Source: Conidiobolus incongruus B7586
Lineage: Eukaryota; Entomophthoromycota; Entomophthoromycetes; Entomophthorales; Conidiobolaceae
Length of the DNA stretch: 39,964 nt
Direction of reading: 5' to 3'
Assembly: GCA_000697335.1 (NCBI GenBank)
Contig: JNEM01010372.1
Location: forward strand, 1 to 39,964
Part shown: in pieces, positions 1 to 10,044 of the stretch
Layout of the letters: each line of letters starts with the position of its first letter
How positions within the stretch are numbered: position 1 is the stretch's first letter
Position numbers and translations under genes: made by a program
The notes under the pieces: generated by a model
Told to the model about the DNA's origin: nothing
What the model saw: the letters and a program-made list of their open reading frames with translations, nothing else
Database searches by the model: none

Positions 1-529
1 TAATAATTATATTATAGTCTATAATATAAGCTTGTAATAAATATATCAATTAAGGATATTAATTTTAAATATAATCTGAAATTAATTATTGATAATATTA
101 TCTTATTTATTTAAAATCATTATCTTAATAATAATATTAAAAGATTAAAATTTGAGGAAATTTCAGTTTTATCAGTAATATAATTAAATATATGATTTTA
201 ATTCTAATTCATTATTAAAATATATATAATAATGATTCTTAATAATATCAAATATTTAATTAAATTGAAAATTAGAAAAATAAAGTTAACAAATTTTCAA
301 AATTTTATTTTTCTATTAAAATAAATATTTTCCAAAAAATAATTTTTTTAGTTAAATTTTCTCAAAAAACTACTATGTATTTATAGTAATTTTAAATGTA
401 ATATTAATTATTTTGTATTTTGTCAATATCTCAAATTTATAGCATAAATTGAATTTTGATAGAATTTGAATGGGATTGATTGTAAATACTTGATAATTAA
501 AAAATTGAAATTAGTTTATTAATTAATCA
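1..529. other. AT-rich spacer, no gene seen
   Basis: Almost pure A/T sequence with frequent stops in all frames. No coding signal, RNA gene or repeat structure is visible. It lies downstream of the tyrosinase gene, which is read away from the spacer's right edge on the minus strand, so its right part should hold that gene's 3' untranslated region. Confidence 0.6.
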
Positions 530-2365
530 TTAATAAAATCCAGGTTTTGCAATGAGATAACTGGAATGTTGAGTTGGTTGATAAGTTTCAACTTTGATAG
601 TGGTGGTTGCGCAGGGGGTTGAGGTTGCCAAGATGGATGTAGTAGTACATGGTTGGGATGTTTGTCGGGCTTTGGTAGTGGTGCAAGGGGTAGGCTGAGA
701 TTTAATGGAAGTGGTGCATGGTATACATGGTAATACTCTGGGGGTAGATTTAGCCTGAATGGTGGTGTATACTTGTTGTGTATGGGTTGGCTTAGGAGGT
801 ACTGGAGCATTGTCACAATCATCATCATTACTTGGACTAATCCAAATCGCAGGTTGGATGCTGGGTAGCGTCTTGAAATCGGAGGGTGCTGCAGGAAGAG
901 GCTTCAATGGTAAACTATTGTAAATTGGAGCCAATTTCACAGTTTGATTCTTGACAATTACTTGACTCAAGCCAGGATTCACTTTAAGCAACATGTCAGG
1001 GCGCTTTAAGAGACAGGACGGAGAAGTGTATGTTGGAATGAGATTATACTTGACAATCAATGCACCCAATTGTGTCTCAAGTGAGCGAAGCTTGGTGGTA
1101 TCGTAACCATTCATTCGGATCCAAGCATCTGGAACTGGTGGTGGTGTTCTGATACAGGTGAGATTGGTACGATCATTGGATGAAACAATCACTTTGGAAG
1201 CTACCTGAGGTGCCAATTTCTTAATAATCTCTTCGGATTTGGCCTTAAGGTCTTTGAATATCTTATTAACATTAATGAATGGGTTCTTAGGGAGTTGAAT
1301 ACCTCCAAAAAGACTAGATTGCGTGTGATTAGAATTATGATTGTTGAGTTTGGTAGATGTAGGACGAGTAGCTGAACCTGATGTGGTAGGATTGCTTCCA
1401 ATTACACTTGAGCTGGTAGCAAATGAGGATTCAGTGATTGTGGCTGTGGCGGTTGGTTGAGTAATTGATTCCAAAGTGGGAGTGGGTTGATTCACTACAG
1501 GTTGAATCACTTGATCATCTTCATAGCTATAGCACAAATTTCTAGTGTCCATAACATATCCAACACTTTCAGGGTATGGAGTCAATTGATCATTAATATT
1601 GGCAGCTGATCCATCGTAATTTTGACCTTCGTAATCGTGAATCAAAGCATTGTGCTTCAATTGCCAGTCTGAATACAACTTGTCCAAGTAGGCATGATGA
1701 ATCCAGAATAAGGGGTCATTGGTACTAGCCATTGTAGACATATGACCACCAATACCATTATGTACCACAGCGTGGGGAGCATATTCAATACCAGTGCGCA
1801 AATCTTCATAGGAAGTGGCTTGATCAATAATAGAATTAACACCTTCCAACGAATAAAACGCACCAATACGGTCACCACTGTCATAATGACGTGAGAGACA
1901 GCTTCCAGTGTTGGTAGACCCATCATTATAGTACGTTGTCCAGCCTGCAAACTGACCATCAGTAACACAATATCCATTATTCTGGTCACCATTGCCACCG
2001 AAGTATTTACCACTAAGAATGCCAGTAAGCTCAGGAGCCTGCGAGTCATAAGACCAATTCCAATAAGGAAGGGTGACTGAAGGATCGATTGCTTGCAAAG
2101 CAGCTTCAAACTCTCTGATAAATCTTCGATGCCAGATCAAAAATTTGGGGACAGAATGCACTTGAGGTACGTAATCCAAATGAGTTTTCACAAAAGCATC
2201 ATAAGCATTAGGACGATTCCCAGAATGCAATTGTAATATAGCTTTGAAGAAACGATCCAATTCATCACTGGACAATTGACGAATTTCTTTACGTTGACGA
2301 ATTCCATTAGGACAATTTTGACCAATAATAATAGTTAACAAACATGATAATATAATTAGTTTCAT
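530..2365 (-). CDS. secreted tyrosinase with Thr/Pro/Cys-rich tail
   Basis: A 611-residue type-3 copper enzyme predicted to hydroxylate and oxidise phenols to quinones, usually for melanin or wall cross-linking. Residues 1-15 are a hydrophobic signal peptide (MKLIILSCLLTIIIG). The CuA site shows H62 (in AFVKTH), H70 and H79 (FLIWHRRF). The CuB site shows H198, H202 and H224 (HAVVHNGIGGH and DPLFWIHHAYLDKLY). VTLPYWNWS follows CuA as in bacterial and fungal tyrosinases. The spacing 70-79 and 202-224 matches short Streptomyces-type enzymes. After about residue 290 comes a Ser/Thr/Pro linker, a roughly 140-residue segment I do not recognise, and a tail with 11-12-residue Pro-Cys-Thr repeats (about 546-590). 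The gene is a single exon with a real ATG at 2365. Secretion is likely. The tail may be O-glycosylated or a cleaved propeptide, which is inference. The catalytic assignment is firm; the substrate is not known. Confidence 0.93.
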   Translation of the reverse strand: MKLIILSCLLTIIIGQNCPNGIRQRKEIRQLSSDELDRFFKAILQLHSGNRPNAYDAFVKTHLDYVPQVHSVPKFLIWHRRFIREFEAALQAIDPSVTLPYWNWSYDSQAPELTGILSGKYFGGNGDQNNGYCVTDGQFAGWTTYYNDGSTNTGSCLSRHYDSGDRIGAFYSLEGVNSIIDQATSYEDLRTGIEYAPHAVVHNGIGGHMSTMASTNDPLFWIHHAYLDKLYSDWQLKHNALIHDYEGQNYDGSAANINDQLTPYPESVGYVMDTRNLCYSYEDDQVIQPVVNQPTPTLESITQPTATATITESSFATSSSVIGSNPTTSGSATRPTSTKLNNHNSNHTQSSLFGGIQLPKNPFINVNKIFKDLKAKSEEIIKKLAPQVASKVIVSSNDRTNLTCIRTPPPVPDAWIRMNGYDTTKLRSLETQLGALIVKYNLIPTYTSPSCLLKRPDMLLKVNPGLSQVIVKNQTVKLAPIYNSLPLKPLPAAPSDFKTLPSIQPAIWISPSNDDDCDNAPVPPKPTHTQQVYTTIQAKSTPRVLPCIPCTTSIKSQPTPCTTTKARQTSQPCTTTSILATSTPCATTTIKVETYQPTQHSSYLIAKPGFY

Positions 2366-2456
2366 ACTGACAGGTATTAAATTAAATATTAAATATTAAA
2401 TATTAAATTATAAATTAAAGTGAGAATGAATTCTAACCACAATCTATTCAATAATG

Positions 2457-2471
2457 CAAGTATATATACTC
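2457..2471 (-). promoter_or_regulatory. TATA-like element of tyrosinase gene
   Basis: TATATATA flanked by non-repetitive, less AT-rich sequence, about 95 bp upstream of the tyrosinase ATG on the minus strand. Other genes here have similar elements 45-95 bp before the start. It is supported by position and composition only. Confidence 0.4.
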
Positions 2472-2639
2472 TTCCATGCATGAATGCCAACATCAACAAT
2501 AATATTTCTAATGTTTATTATTTATTACAAGGAGCTGATAAATTTCATGTAAAAAAATATTCTATCCTTTTGCTTTGTATATCCATTAAGTCAAACTATT
2601 CCAAACCTCAAAATTAACTATTTTTTCATTATTTTTTTA

Positions 2640-2870
2640 TTGTAAATATGAGATTTGTTTTTCCAAGACTCCTAGTACGACTCCAGAAAAAAATTTGAAA
2701 GGTTTTTATTTATTGAGGAGTCTCCTCCTAATTTAGGAATTGACCAATTAATTTCAAGTCAATACAAGCTCCTCATTGAATTTCAATTACCCCATGTTAT
2801 TTCAGTTGAGATAATTAAGCTGACAATCTTCATTGTTCGGATCGGTTCAATATTTTGCATCATTTAAATT
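2640..2870. promoter_or_regulatory. less AT-rich upstream region of tyrosinase with GACTCC sites
   Basis: This block is clearly less AT-rich than its surroundings and lies 275-505 bp upstream of the tyrosinase start. It contains GACTCC at 2667-2672 and 2679-2684 and the reverse complement GGAGTC at 2717-2722, the last within a near-perfect palindrome GAGGAG-T-CTCCTC (2715-2727). Repeated short motifs with a palindrome are typical of transcription-factor sites, but no known factor is assigned. Confidence 0.35.
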
Positions 2871-3663
2871 TCTTTGCATTTATGTTAAATAAATAATATC
2901 AATAAAGAAATATATATATCTGGATATGATTATATTAATACTTCAAATCTTATGTAAATTATTAATAATCTTGAATTTATCAAAAAAAAATAAGCTACAC
3001 TGAAATCTATTATAATCAAAATACTCTTTACATCATTTCGAAAATTATTATTAAATCCAATCCATCTAATATAATTCCAATTAAAAATAAACTAAAAATT
3101 TAGTATATCTGATTTGAATATAGTAATAAAACATTTTTATGAAAATAATACAATTATAGTTATAATCAACAATATTTATATTTTATAATAATAAAATTTT
3201 TAAATACAGTGAAATACCTAATAAAATTCAATATTTATGATCAATTCATAAAATTAACGTATATTCAATTCAAATTGATTTAAAATTATATTAATTGGTT
3301 AATTAAAATTCTAAACATTTTTTTTAAAATTATAAAAAATAATTAATTATTAATAATCAATATATCAATTCAATAAATGAAAAAAATTTGATTGAATAAT
3401 TAAATTTAATTCAATAATATATATTTCAATTTTTAAATTATTTTACCAAAGCTATTGAAAACTCTTTTGAATGTTAATTAATCATTTCTAAACTAACAAT
3501 GATTATCAATTAATATTGGAAATTGAGTCAATTCCAAAAAATATAAACATTATATTAAATTTATTAACTATAATTTACAAAATATTCAAAATTAAATACT
3601 CAGAGATCACTCCTTGTTTAAAGGATAGAAAGATTGACTCATCGGGTAGATATTGTAGTACTT
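2871..3663. other. AT-rich spacer, no gene seen
   Basis: Long A/T tract with no convincing coding sequence. A plus-strand open frame at 3516-3758 overlaps the better supported minus-strand exon fragments and looks like random open sequence. Confidence 0.5.
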
Positions 3664-4180
3664 TTACTGACTCTGATTATGTATCAATCTCATTGCTTCT
3701 TAAATGTTATAATGAATATATAAAATATGATATGAGTAATAATAATAAATTTTCTTAATTTTAACTAAACTATCAATACCTAAGTCGGGTTGATTATAAA
3801 ATTCCAAATAATTATCATTTTGGTCATTATTATCATTATGACAGGATTCGTTGTTAATATTATCCCTTGTATTAGTTGAACCAAATATAGTATTTTGCAA
3901 ATTGATCTTATTACTGAATTCGTTATCATTATCCGATTTCAAAGTGGAAAGTTGATTTAATTTGGATTTCCTTGATTTTAGCAATTCTTTCAACTTTCTG
4001 ATTAATTCCAATTCATCATTATCATTGCTATTAATTTGATTGGGTTTGTATCGTTTCTAAATATAATTAATGTAAAATTGAGATGGAGATTAATGAATTG
4101 ATTACTTTATATAATACTTGATTCTGTCTAACAATAGGTAATAAATTTATAATACTTCTACTACTTATTTCTTCAAATTT
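3664..4180 (-). CDS. unrecognised gene fragment, spliced, possibly incomplete
   Basis: Three segments can be joined in frame on the minus strand: about 4180-4106, 4056-3780 and 3698-3664. The first intron (4105-4057, 49 bp, GTAATC...TTTAG) has the size and borders of the introns in well supported genes here; the second (3779-3699, GTATTG...TTTAAG) is weaker. The joined protein includes LPIVRQNQVLYKKRYKPNQ, then a charged helical segment ELELIRKLKELLKSRKSKL and an Asn/Asp-rich region, ending LIHNQSQ. No start codon was found: the frame meets a stop just upstream of 4180, so earlier exons are missing or the gene is a relic. I recognise no family. The purine-rich coding strand and intron quality are the only support. 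Confidence 0.33.
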
Positions 4181-4830
4181 ATCCTTTTCTTTTTAATTTT
4201 GATTTAATCTTTAATTTATATGTCTAAAATATTATAAATTTATAAATGTATTCAATATCCACTTTTTATTTCTTCTACCTTTTTAAATAATCTTAAATAA
4301 TTGATTTGACTTAATTATGGGAATATTTGATAAATTTCTTACCAAATTTAATTTAAAGTAATATTGATAAATCATTATAAATGACTTTGAATTGCTTAAT
4401 ATAATTATATAATTATAAATTTTACTAGTATTTAATAATATAGATCGAATTTCACAAAGCAATAATTTTAGAATTAAATTAATTTATTATTTTATCTAGT
4501 AACCCTTTTATAATTTATTCAATTAATTCCTTTGAAAAAATTAGCTGTCCTGAATAGACATTAAAAAACTAATTCATAAGAAATATTAATTATGGGATTG
4601 ATTCATTAAAAATTTCATCACTTTCCAAATATATCATTATTAACCCTCTGAGGACTCGAGCTATCTATTTAATCTTTGATCCCCAATAAATATTTTGCAA
4701 TTTTATTAATTAATCTTTAGTGTTAAATTTGTTAAAATATATTATTTACACTGATAAAATGTGAATTTATTACATTTTAAATTCCAATTTAGTTGATCCA
4801 ATCATAAATACTTAAATATATCCAATTAAT
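4181..4830. other. AT-rich spacer between minus-strand fragment and phosphatase
   Basis: Mostly A/T-rich. A short minus-strand peptide frame (MIYLESDEIFNESIP, about 4655-4607) could be an upstream exon of the fragment gene, but no good donor site follows it, so no gene is called. Confidence 0.4.
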
Positions 4831-4855
4831 ATTCGCTTTTAATAAATTAGCGAAT
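4831..4855. promoter_or_regulatory. inverted repeat ATTCGCT...AGCGAAT
   Basis: Seven-base arms ATTCGCT (4831-4837) and AGCGAAT (4849-4855) separated by 11 A/T bases, about 180 bp upstream of the acid phosphatase ATG. The C/G-containing arms stand out in A/T sequence, so this may be a binding site. No factor is identified. Confidence 0.25.
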
Positions 4856-4961
4856 AAAATTAATGAATTATTGAGTAGAAACAATTCCAATTGACTTTTG
4901 CCCTAAAAGGGTTAATTTAGCCTACCTCCCCTAGATCAATATAAACTACATAGATAAAGAA

Positions 4962-4975
4962 TATAAATATAAATA
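4962..4975 (+). promoter_or_regulatory. TATA element of acid phosphatase gene
   Basis: TATAAATATAAATA lies 61-74 bp upstream of the phosphatase ATG, at the same distance as TATA-like elements of other genes in the window. It is preceded by a pyrimidine-rich stretch with CCCCT. Confidence 0.45.
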
Positions 4976-5035
4976 CAGCTTTATCAATTTCTTTCAACTT
5001 TAAAAATAATATATACTTAATAATAGTAATAACAA

Positions 5036-6604
5036 ATGATAAAATTAACCATAAAACTAACCATTATAGCATGGATAATATTTTTATCTTTTATGATTAT
5101 TTTTATTTCAATTTGGAGAGGATCTATATCAACTCCAACCTTATCCAAACCGAGTCGTAGTCAACCTTTGGATATTAGGTTGAAATACGCTTGGGACAAC
5201 TTGCCAAAGGAAGATAGCTTGGATAACTACACATATTGTGAAGCTGGTGCTCCTTCAACAGACTCTTACAAACCTTTGGATGACAAAGATTACGACTTGG
5301 TGACGATTTATTTAATGACACGACATGGTGCTAGAACTCCAGAGAATTTTTTACCTCCTGGTTATGAGAAGGAAAGTTGGAAATGTCCCAAGGATTTGAA
5401 CACTATCACTCTGGATGGATTTGGCAAAGCTGATTTGGTTAAAGAGTACGAATTGGATTGTAAGCCTGATGATGAACCTTGTTACGCCCATCCCTTACGA
5501 TCATTGGGTTGGAGTGGCAACTGTACCACGGGACAGTTGACTGAGAAGGGAATGCGACAACTGTTCGATCTAGGTCACAATATGTATAAAATCTATTCTG
5601 AAAAGCTCGATTTCATTCCCAAGGATTGGGAAGATGCTAGAAAAGTGATACAAGTGCGTAGTACTGACTATTGGCGTACTTTCCAAAGCGCCCAAAGTTT
5701 AATTACAGGATACTTTAACCAATCGTTTACTAATATGTCATCCCCCATCAAAATTCATTCGGTGACGAGACAGTTGGAAACTTTGTTGATTAACGAATCA
5801 AGCTGTCCCAACATTAAATCTGGTGACAAAGATCAATTCCAAACCGAAGAATACCAACGCTTGCTAAGTGTTATTGATCCCATTGAAGAAACTTTCAGTA
5901 ATGTATTAGGCACTGCATTCCTAAGAGACAATCCCCTATTCCTAGAAAAATTAGTCGACGTCTTCCAATCCAGACAATGTCACAATAAATCCCCAGTTTG
6001 TTCGTCTGGAGGCAATTGCATCAAGCCAGACTGGGTCAATTTATCCATGGCCTATGCCAACTCCGAACTTCGTATCTTATTCCGTGACCTAAATCCGAAG
6101 TATCCCAACTTGGCAATTGTCAGGGCAGGTGGCTTCTTAATTGAATTAAAGCGCAATATTCTGTTACAAGTAGCTCACCTTCTCAACAACCACGACATCA
6201 TCGACACAACCCACCAGCATTTCAAAGACATGGAAGCATCTCTAATCAAGATTAAATGGTTTTACTACTCCGCTCACGATACTTCCATCAGTCCAGTATT
6301 AGGAGCTCTTAACGCCATTGATATGAGATGGCCACCATACCGCTCCAACATTATAGTTGAACTGTGGAAGCGGAAAGATGCCAAAGATTTCAGTAATTTC
6401 CAACTACACTTTCTTTATAATGGCTCACCCCTCAAAATGAAGTGGTGTCCCACTGGAAATTGCAATCTGCAAGAATTTCTAAACTATCTGGACAATGATA
6501 TGAAACTGGTATTGGGGTGGGAGAGGTATTTAAGTAATTTAAAACAATTGAAAATTGTTAATTTTGAAAGCTTGTGCTGGTCGCAACCTACTCAATGGCA
6601 ATAA
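5036..6604 (+). CDS. histidine acid phosphatase, membrane anchored
   Basis: A 522-residue single-exon protein. Residues 8-27 form one hydrophobic segment close to the N-terminus (signal anchor or uncleaved signal peptide), so the catalytic part should face the secretory lumen or outside. The histidine phosphatase signature is LMTRHGARTP with catalytic H97, flanked by R96 and R100. The second phosphate-binding arginine is R208 (VRSTDYWRTFQSAQ), preceded by GQLTEKGMRQLFDLG (166-180). The distal catalytic pair is H414-D415 (YSAHDTSISPVLG). Several Cys and N-glycosylation sequons (NYT, NCT, NQS, NMS, NES, NLS) agree with a luminal or extracellular location. By outline it resembles the ACP2/ACP6 acid phosphatase group rather than phytases, but the substrate cannot be told from sequence. 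The start is the first ATG, 61 bp after the TATA element. Confidence 0.92.
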   Translation: MIKLTIKLTIIAWIIFLSFMIIFISIWRGSISTPTLSKPSRSQPLDIRLKYAWDNLPKEDSLDNYTYCEAGAPSTDSYKPLDDKDYDLVTIYLMTRHGARTPENFLPPGYEKESWKCPKDLNTITLDGFGKADLVKEYELDCKPDDEPCYAHPLRSLGWSGNCTTGQLTEKGMRQLFDLGHNMYKIYSEKLDFIPKDWEDARKVIQVRSTDYWRTFQSAQSLITGYFNQSFTNMSSPIKIHSVTRQLETLLINESSCPNIKSGDKDQFQTEEYQRLLSVIDPIEETFSNVLGTAFLRDNPLFLEKLVDVFQSRQCHNKSPVCSSGGNCIKPDWVNLSMAYANSELRILFRDLNPKYPNLAIVRAGGFLIELKRNILLQVAHLLNNHDIIDTTHQHFKDMEASLIKIKWFYYSAHDTSISPVLGALNAIDMRWPPYRSNIIVELWKRKDAKDFSNFQLHFLYNGSPLKMKWCPTGNCNLQEFLNYLDNDMKLVLGWERYLSNLKQLKIVNFESLCWSQPTQWQ

Positions 6605-7166
6605 CACTTAATTTCGTTCACTTTAATTTTGATTATTCAAATAATAATTTAGTATTAAGGAAAATTCCATTATTTTATCATAAAATTTAATTCATTCTAT
6701 AAAAAAAAATTATTAATTTAAATTTTTACTCAATTTCAAATACTTGAATTATTTGTCAATTATATAATTTACAATTTCAAACTATTTATAATCATTAAAT
6801 TCTATTAAATAATTCCTCTCAAGTATAATTATATTTTATGTAAATGTCATTTCAGTGCCAATCATTCCATTCAATCGGTTATAAAGCTTAAACTAATAAC
6901 AAATATATGGTTGGATTCTATGTTTTGGCATTTTTGTCCAATATAATAAGTAATACCAAATTCACTTGAATAATTATAGAATATTAATAAAGCAATTTAA
7001 ATTGGAATCTATTCTTATTTAGTATATTAATTGATATTTTTAATTTTAAAATTCATTCTTTTGATTTGATTCCTTCTGTAATTTTCTTATATTTAATAAA
7101 TATTGATAGTAATTATATTAAAAAAGATTATAGAGTATTGTTTATATTAGTAATAAGTAGTCAATT
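6605..7166. other. convergent spacer between phosphatase and GMPPA
   Basis: A/T-rich 3'-to-3' spacer between a plus-strand and a minus-strand gene. It should hold both 3' untranslated regions and polyadenylation signals. No other feature was seen. Confidence 0.6.
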
Positions 7167-8643
7167 TTACATTAAAATTTCGTTGTGGAAACTATCCTTC
7201 AATTCCTTATGAGGTAATACCATACAATTACGTATAATAGTTTCATCCCTAATACTGACATCTCTACCTAAGACCGTGGTGGATTGGATTTTGATACCAT
7301 TCTTAGTGACGAGTTCATGGGAGCCAGTAGGAGCGGAGCCTTCGATACGACACCAGTTTCCGACACGTCCGTCCCATCCGATGATGGCATGGATGATGCA
7401 GGAGTTGTCCTTGATTTGGGTGTTGTCTAAAATTAAACTGTCGCGAACGCGGGATCCCTTGCCGATGGTAACGTTAGGGCCAATGAATACATTGGGTCCG
7501 AGCTTGGCGGTGGGATCGATAGTGGCAGTAGGGTGAACATAAACTTCACCAGTGACCTCGTAGCCACCTTCCTTGGTGGTGGCCATGAGCTCGGGGTTGG
7601 ATTTGGCGAGCTGCTTCAAGCACAAGTGGTTAGCGGGGAGGGCGGTGGGAGCAGTGGTAATTTGAACCCAGGGTTCGGCAGTTTCAAAAACGTAGATAGT
7701 TTGGGAGCCAGCCATAGGTTGCAATAAGTCTTGTTCCAAACGAAGCTTATCATTGTGGCTTTCGATGACATATTCCAAATCGGGGGTTTGGGTGGACAGG
7801 GTACCGTCTCTAGCCTTCTTAATATAATCGAAAATGCTGCAGCTGAAATAGTAAATACCACAAGAGATTAAGTTACTGACGAAGGATTCGGGCTTTTCGA
7901 CGTAGTGAAGCACTTCGGAAGTATTTTCATCAGCAACTAAACAACCAAAGTTGGTGGCCAATTCTTTAGCAACCTAAAAATCCATTTAAATGATATTATT
8001 TTGGTATTAATGATATTCAGACTTACTTGAGTTCCCATAACAGTACCGACACTATTTTTAGAATTGTGGAATTGTTTCAATTGTTCCAATGGGAAACTGC
8101 TCATCACATCGGCATGAAGGACAAAGAAGCCGTCGGGATTTTGGCTGGTGATTTGGTCACGGAAGTGATAAAGACCTCCAGCAGTACCCAAAGCTTGATA
8201 TTCTCTCAAGTATCTAATGAATACAATTGGTTAATAACTGTCATTGACTACTTTTACAATTAGTGAATTATTTTATATTTATGAATTATTGCTTATATAT
8301 TAATTTTAATTAGTCCCATTGTAATTTCCATATTTCTGTTTTTTTTTCAAATTCCACAAAACATTCTCATCAAAAAATACAACTGAATAATTTACCTGAC
8401 ATTGATATTAGGGAAATCCCTCTTAGCAGTATTTAAAAATGGTTGAAAAACGGACTCTTCGAAGAAACCAATCAACAACACTTCCTTTAAGTCGGGAACT
8501 TGACTCAAAGCTTTGACGTGGTGATAGATGATGGGATGGCCGGCGAGGGGGAAGAGGGGCTTGGGAGTATCCAAGCTGAGGGGACGGAAGCGAGTACCTC
8601 TGCTGGGGCCACCGACGAGGATCACACCTTTAGTAATAGCCAT
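7167..8643 (-). CDS. GMPPA: mannose-1-phosphate guanylyltransferase regulatory subunit alpha
   Basis: Three exons: 8643-8396, 8213-8027 and 7973-7167, joined in frame to 413 residues, close to human GMPPA (420). Introns are GTAAAT...ATTAG (182 bp) and GTAAGT...TTTAG (53 bp). The N-terminal nucleotidyltransferase domain begins GVILVGGPSRGTRFRPLS (6-23); the two extra residues in the glycine loop relative to the catalytic beta subunit are the mark of the alpha type. LREYQALGTAGGLYHFRDQ, LHADV (115-119) and the C-terminal left-handed beta-helix repeats (about 283-350 and 378-396) follow, ending LPHKELKDSFHNEIL as in animal GMPPA. The animal protein binds GMPPB and restrains GDP-mannose synthesis in the cytosol. 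A regulatory rather than catalytic role is inferred here from the loop. The ATG at 8643 is chosen because homology starts there and a TATA-like element lies upstream; the upstream in-frame ATG adds unrelated residues. Confidence 0.95.
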
Positions 8644-8683
8644 TTTGGGTTTGTTAATTTGAATGTTAAAAGATAAGTGAAGA

Positions 8684-8694
8684 ACTATATATAT
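8684..8694 (-). promoter_or_regulatory. TATA-like element of GMPPA
   Basis: TATATATAG lies about 45 bp upstream of the chosen ATG on the minus strand. It supports the start at 8643, because a start further upstream would lie beyond it. Confidence 0.4.
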
Positions 8695-8787
8695 TGTAAT
8701 GTCAGCACATTTAATAAATTCCAGCAATGTTAAATTCGTAGTTATGGGAAGATGGTAATAAAATCGGACTAAATTTAGAATTTCCAA

Positions 8788-10044
8788 GTCATTAATGCAT
8801 TTAAATTTAATTTATTAGTGAGTAATTGTATCACGTTGCAACTTCTTAGTCCTAATAATAATTTATCCAATTATTTTAATGGATTGATTGTCATTGTCCA
8901 TGTATGATATACAAATTATAATATTATATCAAAAGTTTGTATCTATAGATTTTTCAAGTATTAAGTTATTATTATATTAAAATGACTTTTTTATGATTCA
9001 TTACAATTATTCATAATAGTTTCTCATTTAATTAAATTAATGCATTAAATATCAATAGTTTATAACTGTTTTGCTAAAAATCAACAAATTAATGTTAATA
9101 AATTAAAGTTGCATTTTGAAATAATTTATTGATATATTATTGTTATGGTATCAGATTATAAATTAAAAATATCTTGAATAAGATCTTACTATGAATAATA
9201 AAATAATTAAATATAGTCAACAAAAAGTTTGAAAATATAGTTCACTGAATTGAATGACAAATGAATTAATAGGATTTAATTTGGCAAAAATATTAATCAG
9301 ATTAATTCTAGATGTATATATATGATCTTTTCTATATAACAATATTCTAATACAAAATCATTTTGTTTGGTCAGCGTATAATAATAATAATAATAATATA
9401 TTCCATTTATTATTTTAATCAAAATTGAATGAATTAATATCATTATATCTATTGAAAACCGAATTATATCTAAAAAAATTCAATTAACATTTATCAAAAT
9501 TACAAATCTTTCTGATATTATAAATATTATAAAAATTGATCAATAGCAATATATAATTATATTACATAAATTAATTAATTACTAAAAACTGATGACCCTA
9601 AAACATCAAAAATAAATTTTTTATTTAATATTAGCTATTTTTTACAGTACTATGCCGAAATTCCTAAATATCAATTCAGTTAACAAATTAAGAATTTTAA
9701 ATATTTCATCATTTTAATGTCAATAATAAATAGATATACTTATATTTGAAATAATATAATTATTAAATTTATTATCAACATACTATAATCTAATATCACT
9801 ATTGAAATTTCAACACTTATCATTAAATTTGACTATATAAATTTAAATTCATTCAAATATGATATAATCAATTATTAATGATTATAGTAACTATTTGTAG
9901 GGATATTATAACTTTTAATAATAAATATTTTCATTATAAAAATATTCTAAAATTTTAAAATAATCAAAAATTCCAAAAATAATTTACAACAGATTATTAT
10001 CATTATTCTTATTTATTTTTAATAAGCTTTAATTATTCCCCAAA
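8788..10044. other. AT-rich spacer, no gene seen
   Basis: About 1.25 kb of A/T-rich DNA with short AAT microsatellite runs (near 9380-9402). No coding exon, RNA or element ends could be recognised. Confidence 0.55.

Noticed and set aside
2420-2617. 65-residue plus-strand open frame upstream of tyrosinase
   Set aside because: It overlaps the tyrosinase promoter with its TATA-like element and has no protein-like features.
3516-3758. 80-residue plus-strand open frame
   Set aside because: The composition is typical of random A/T frames and it overlaps the better supported minus-strand spliced fragment.
7276-8263. Plus-strand open frames of 64-86 residues across GMPPA
   Set aside because: They are antisense shadows of the GMPPA coding sequence, whose minus-strand product matches the family over its whole length.
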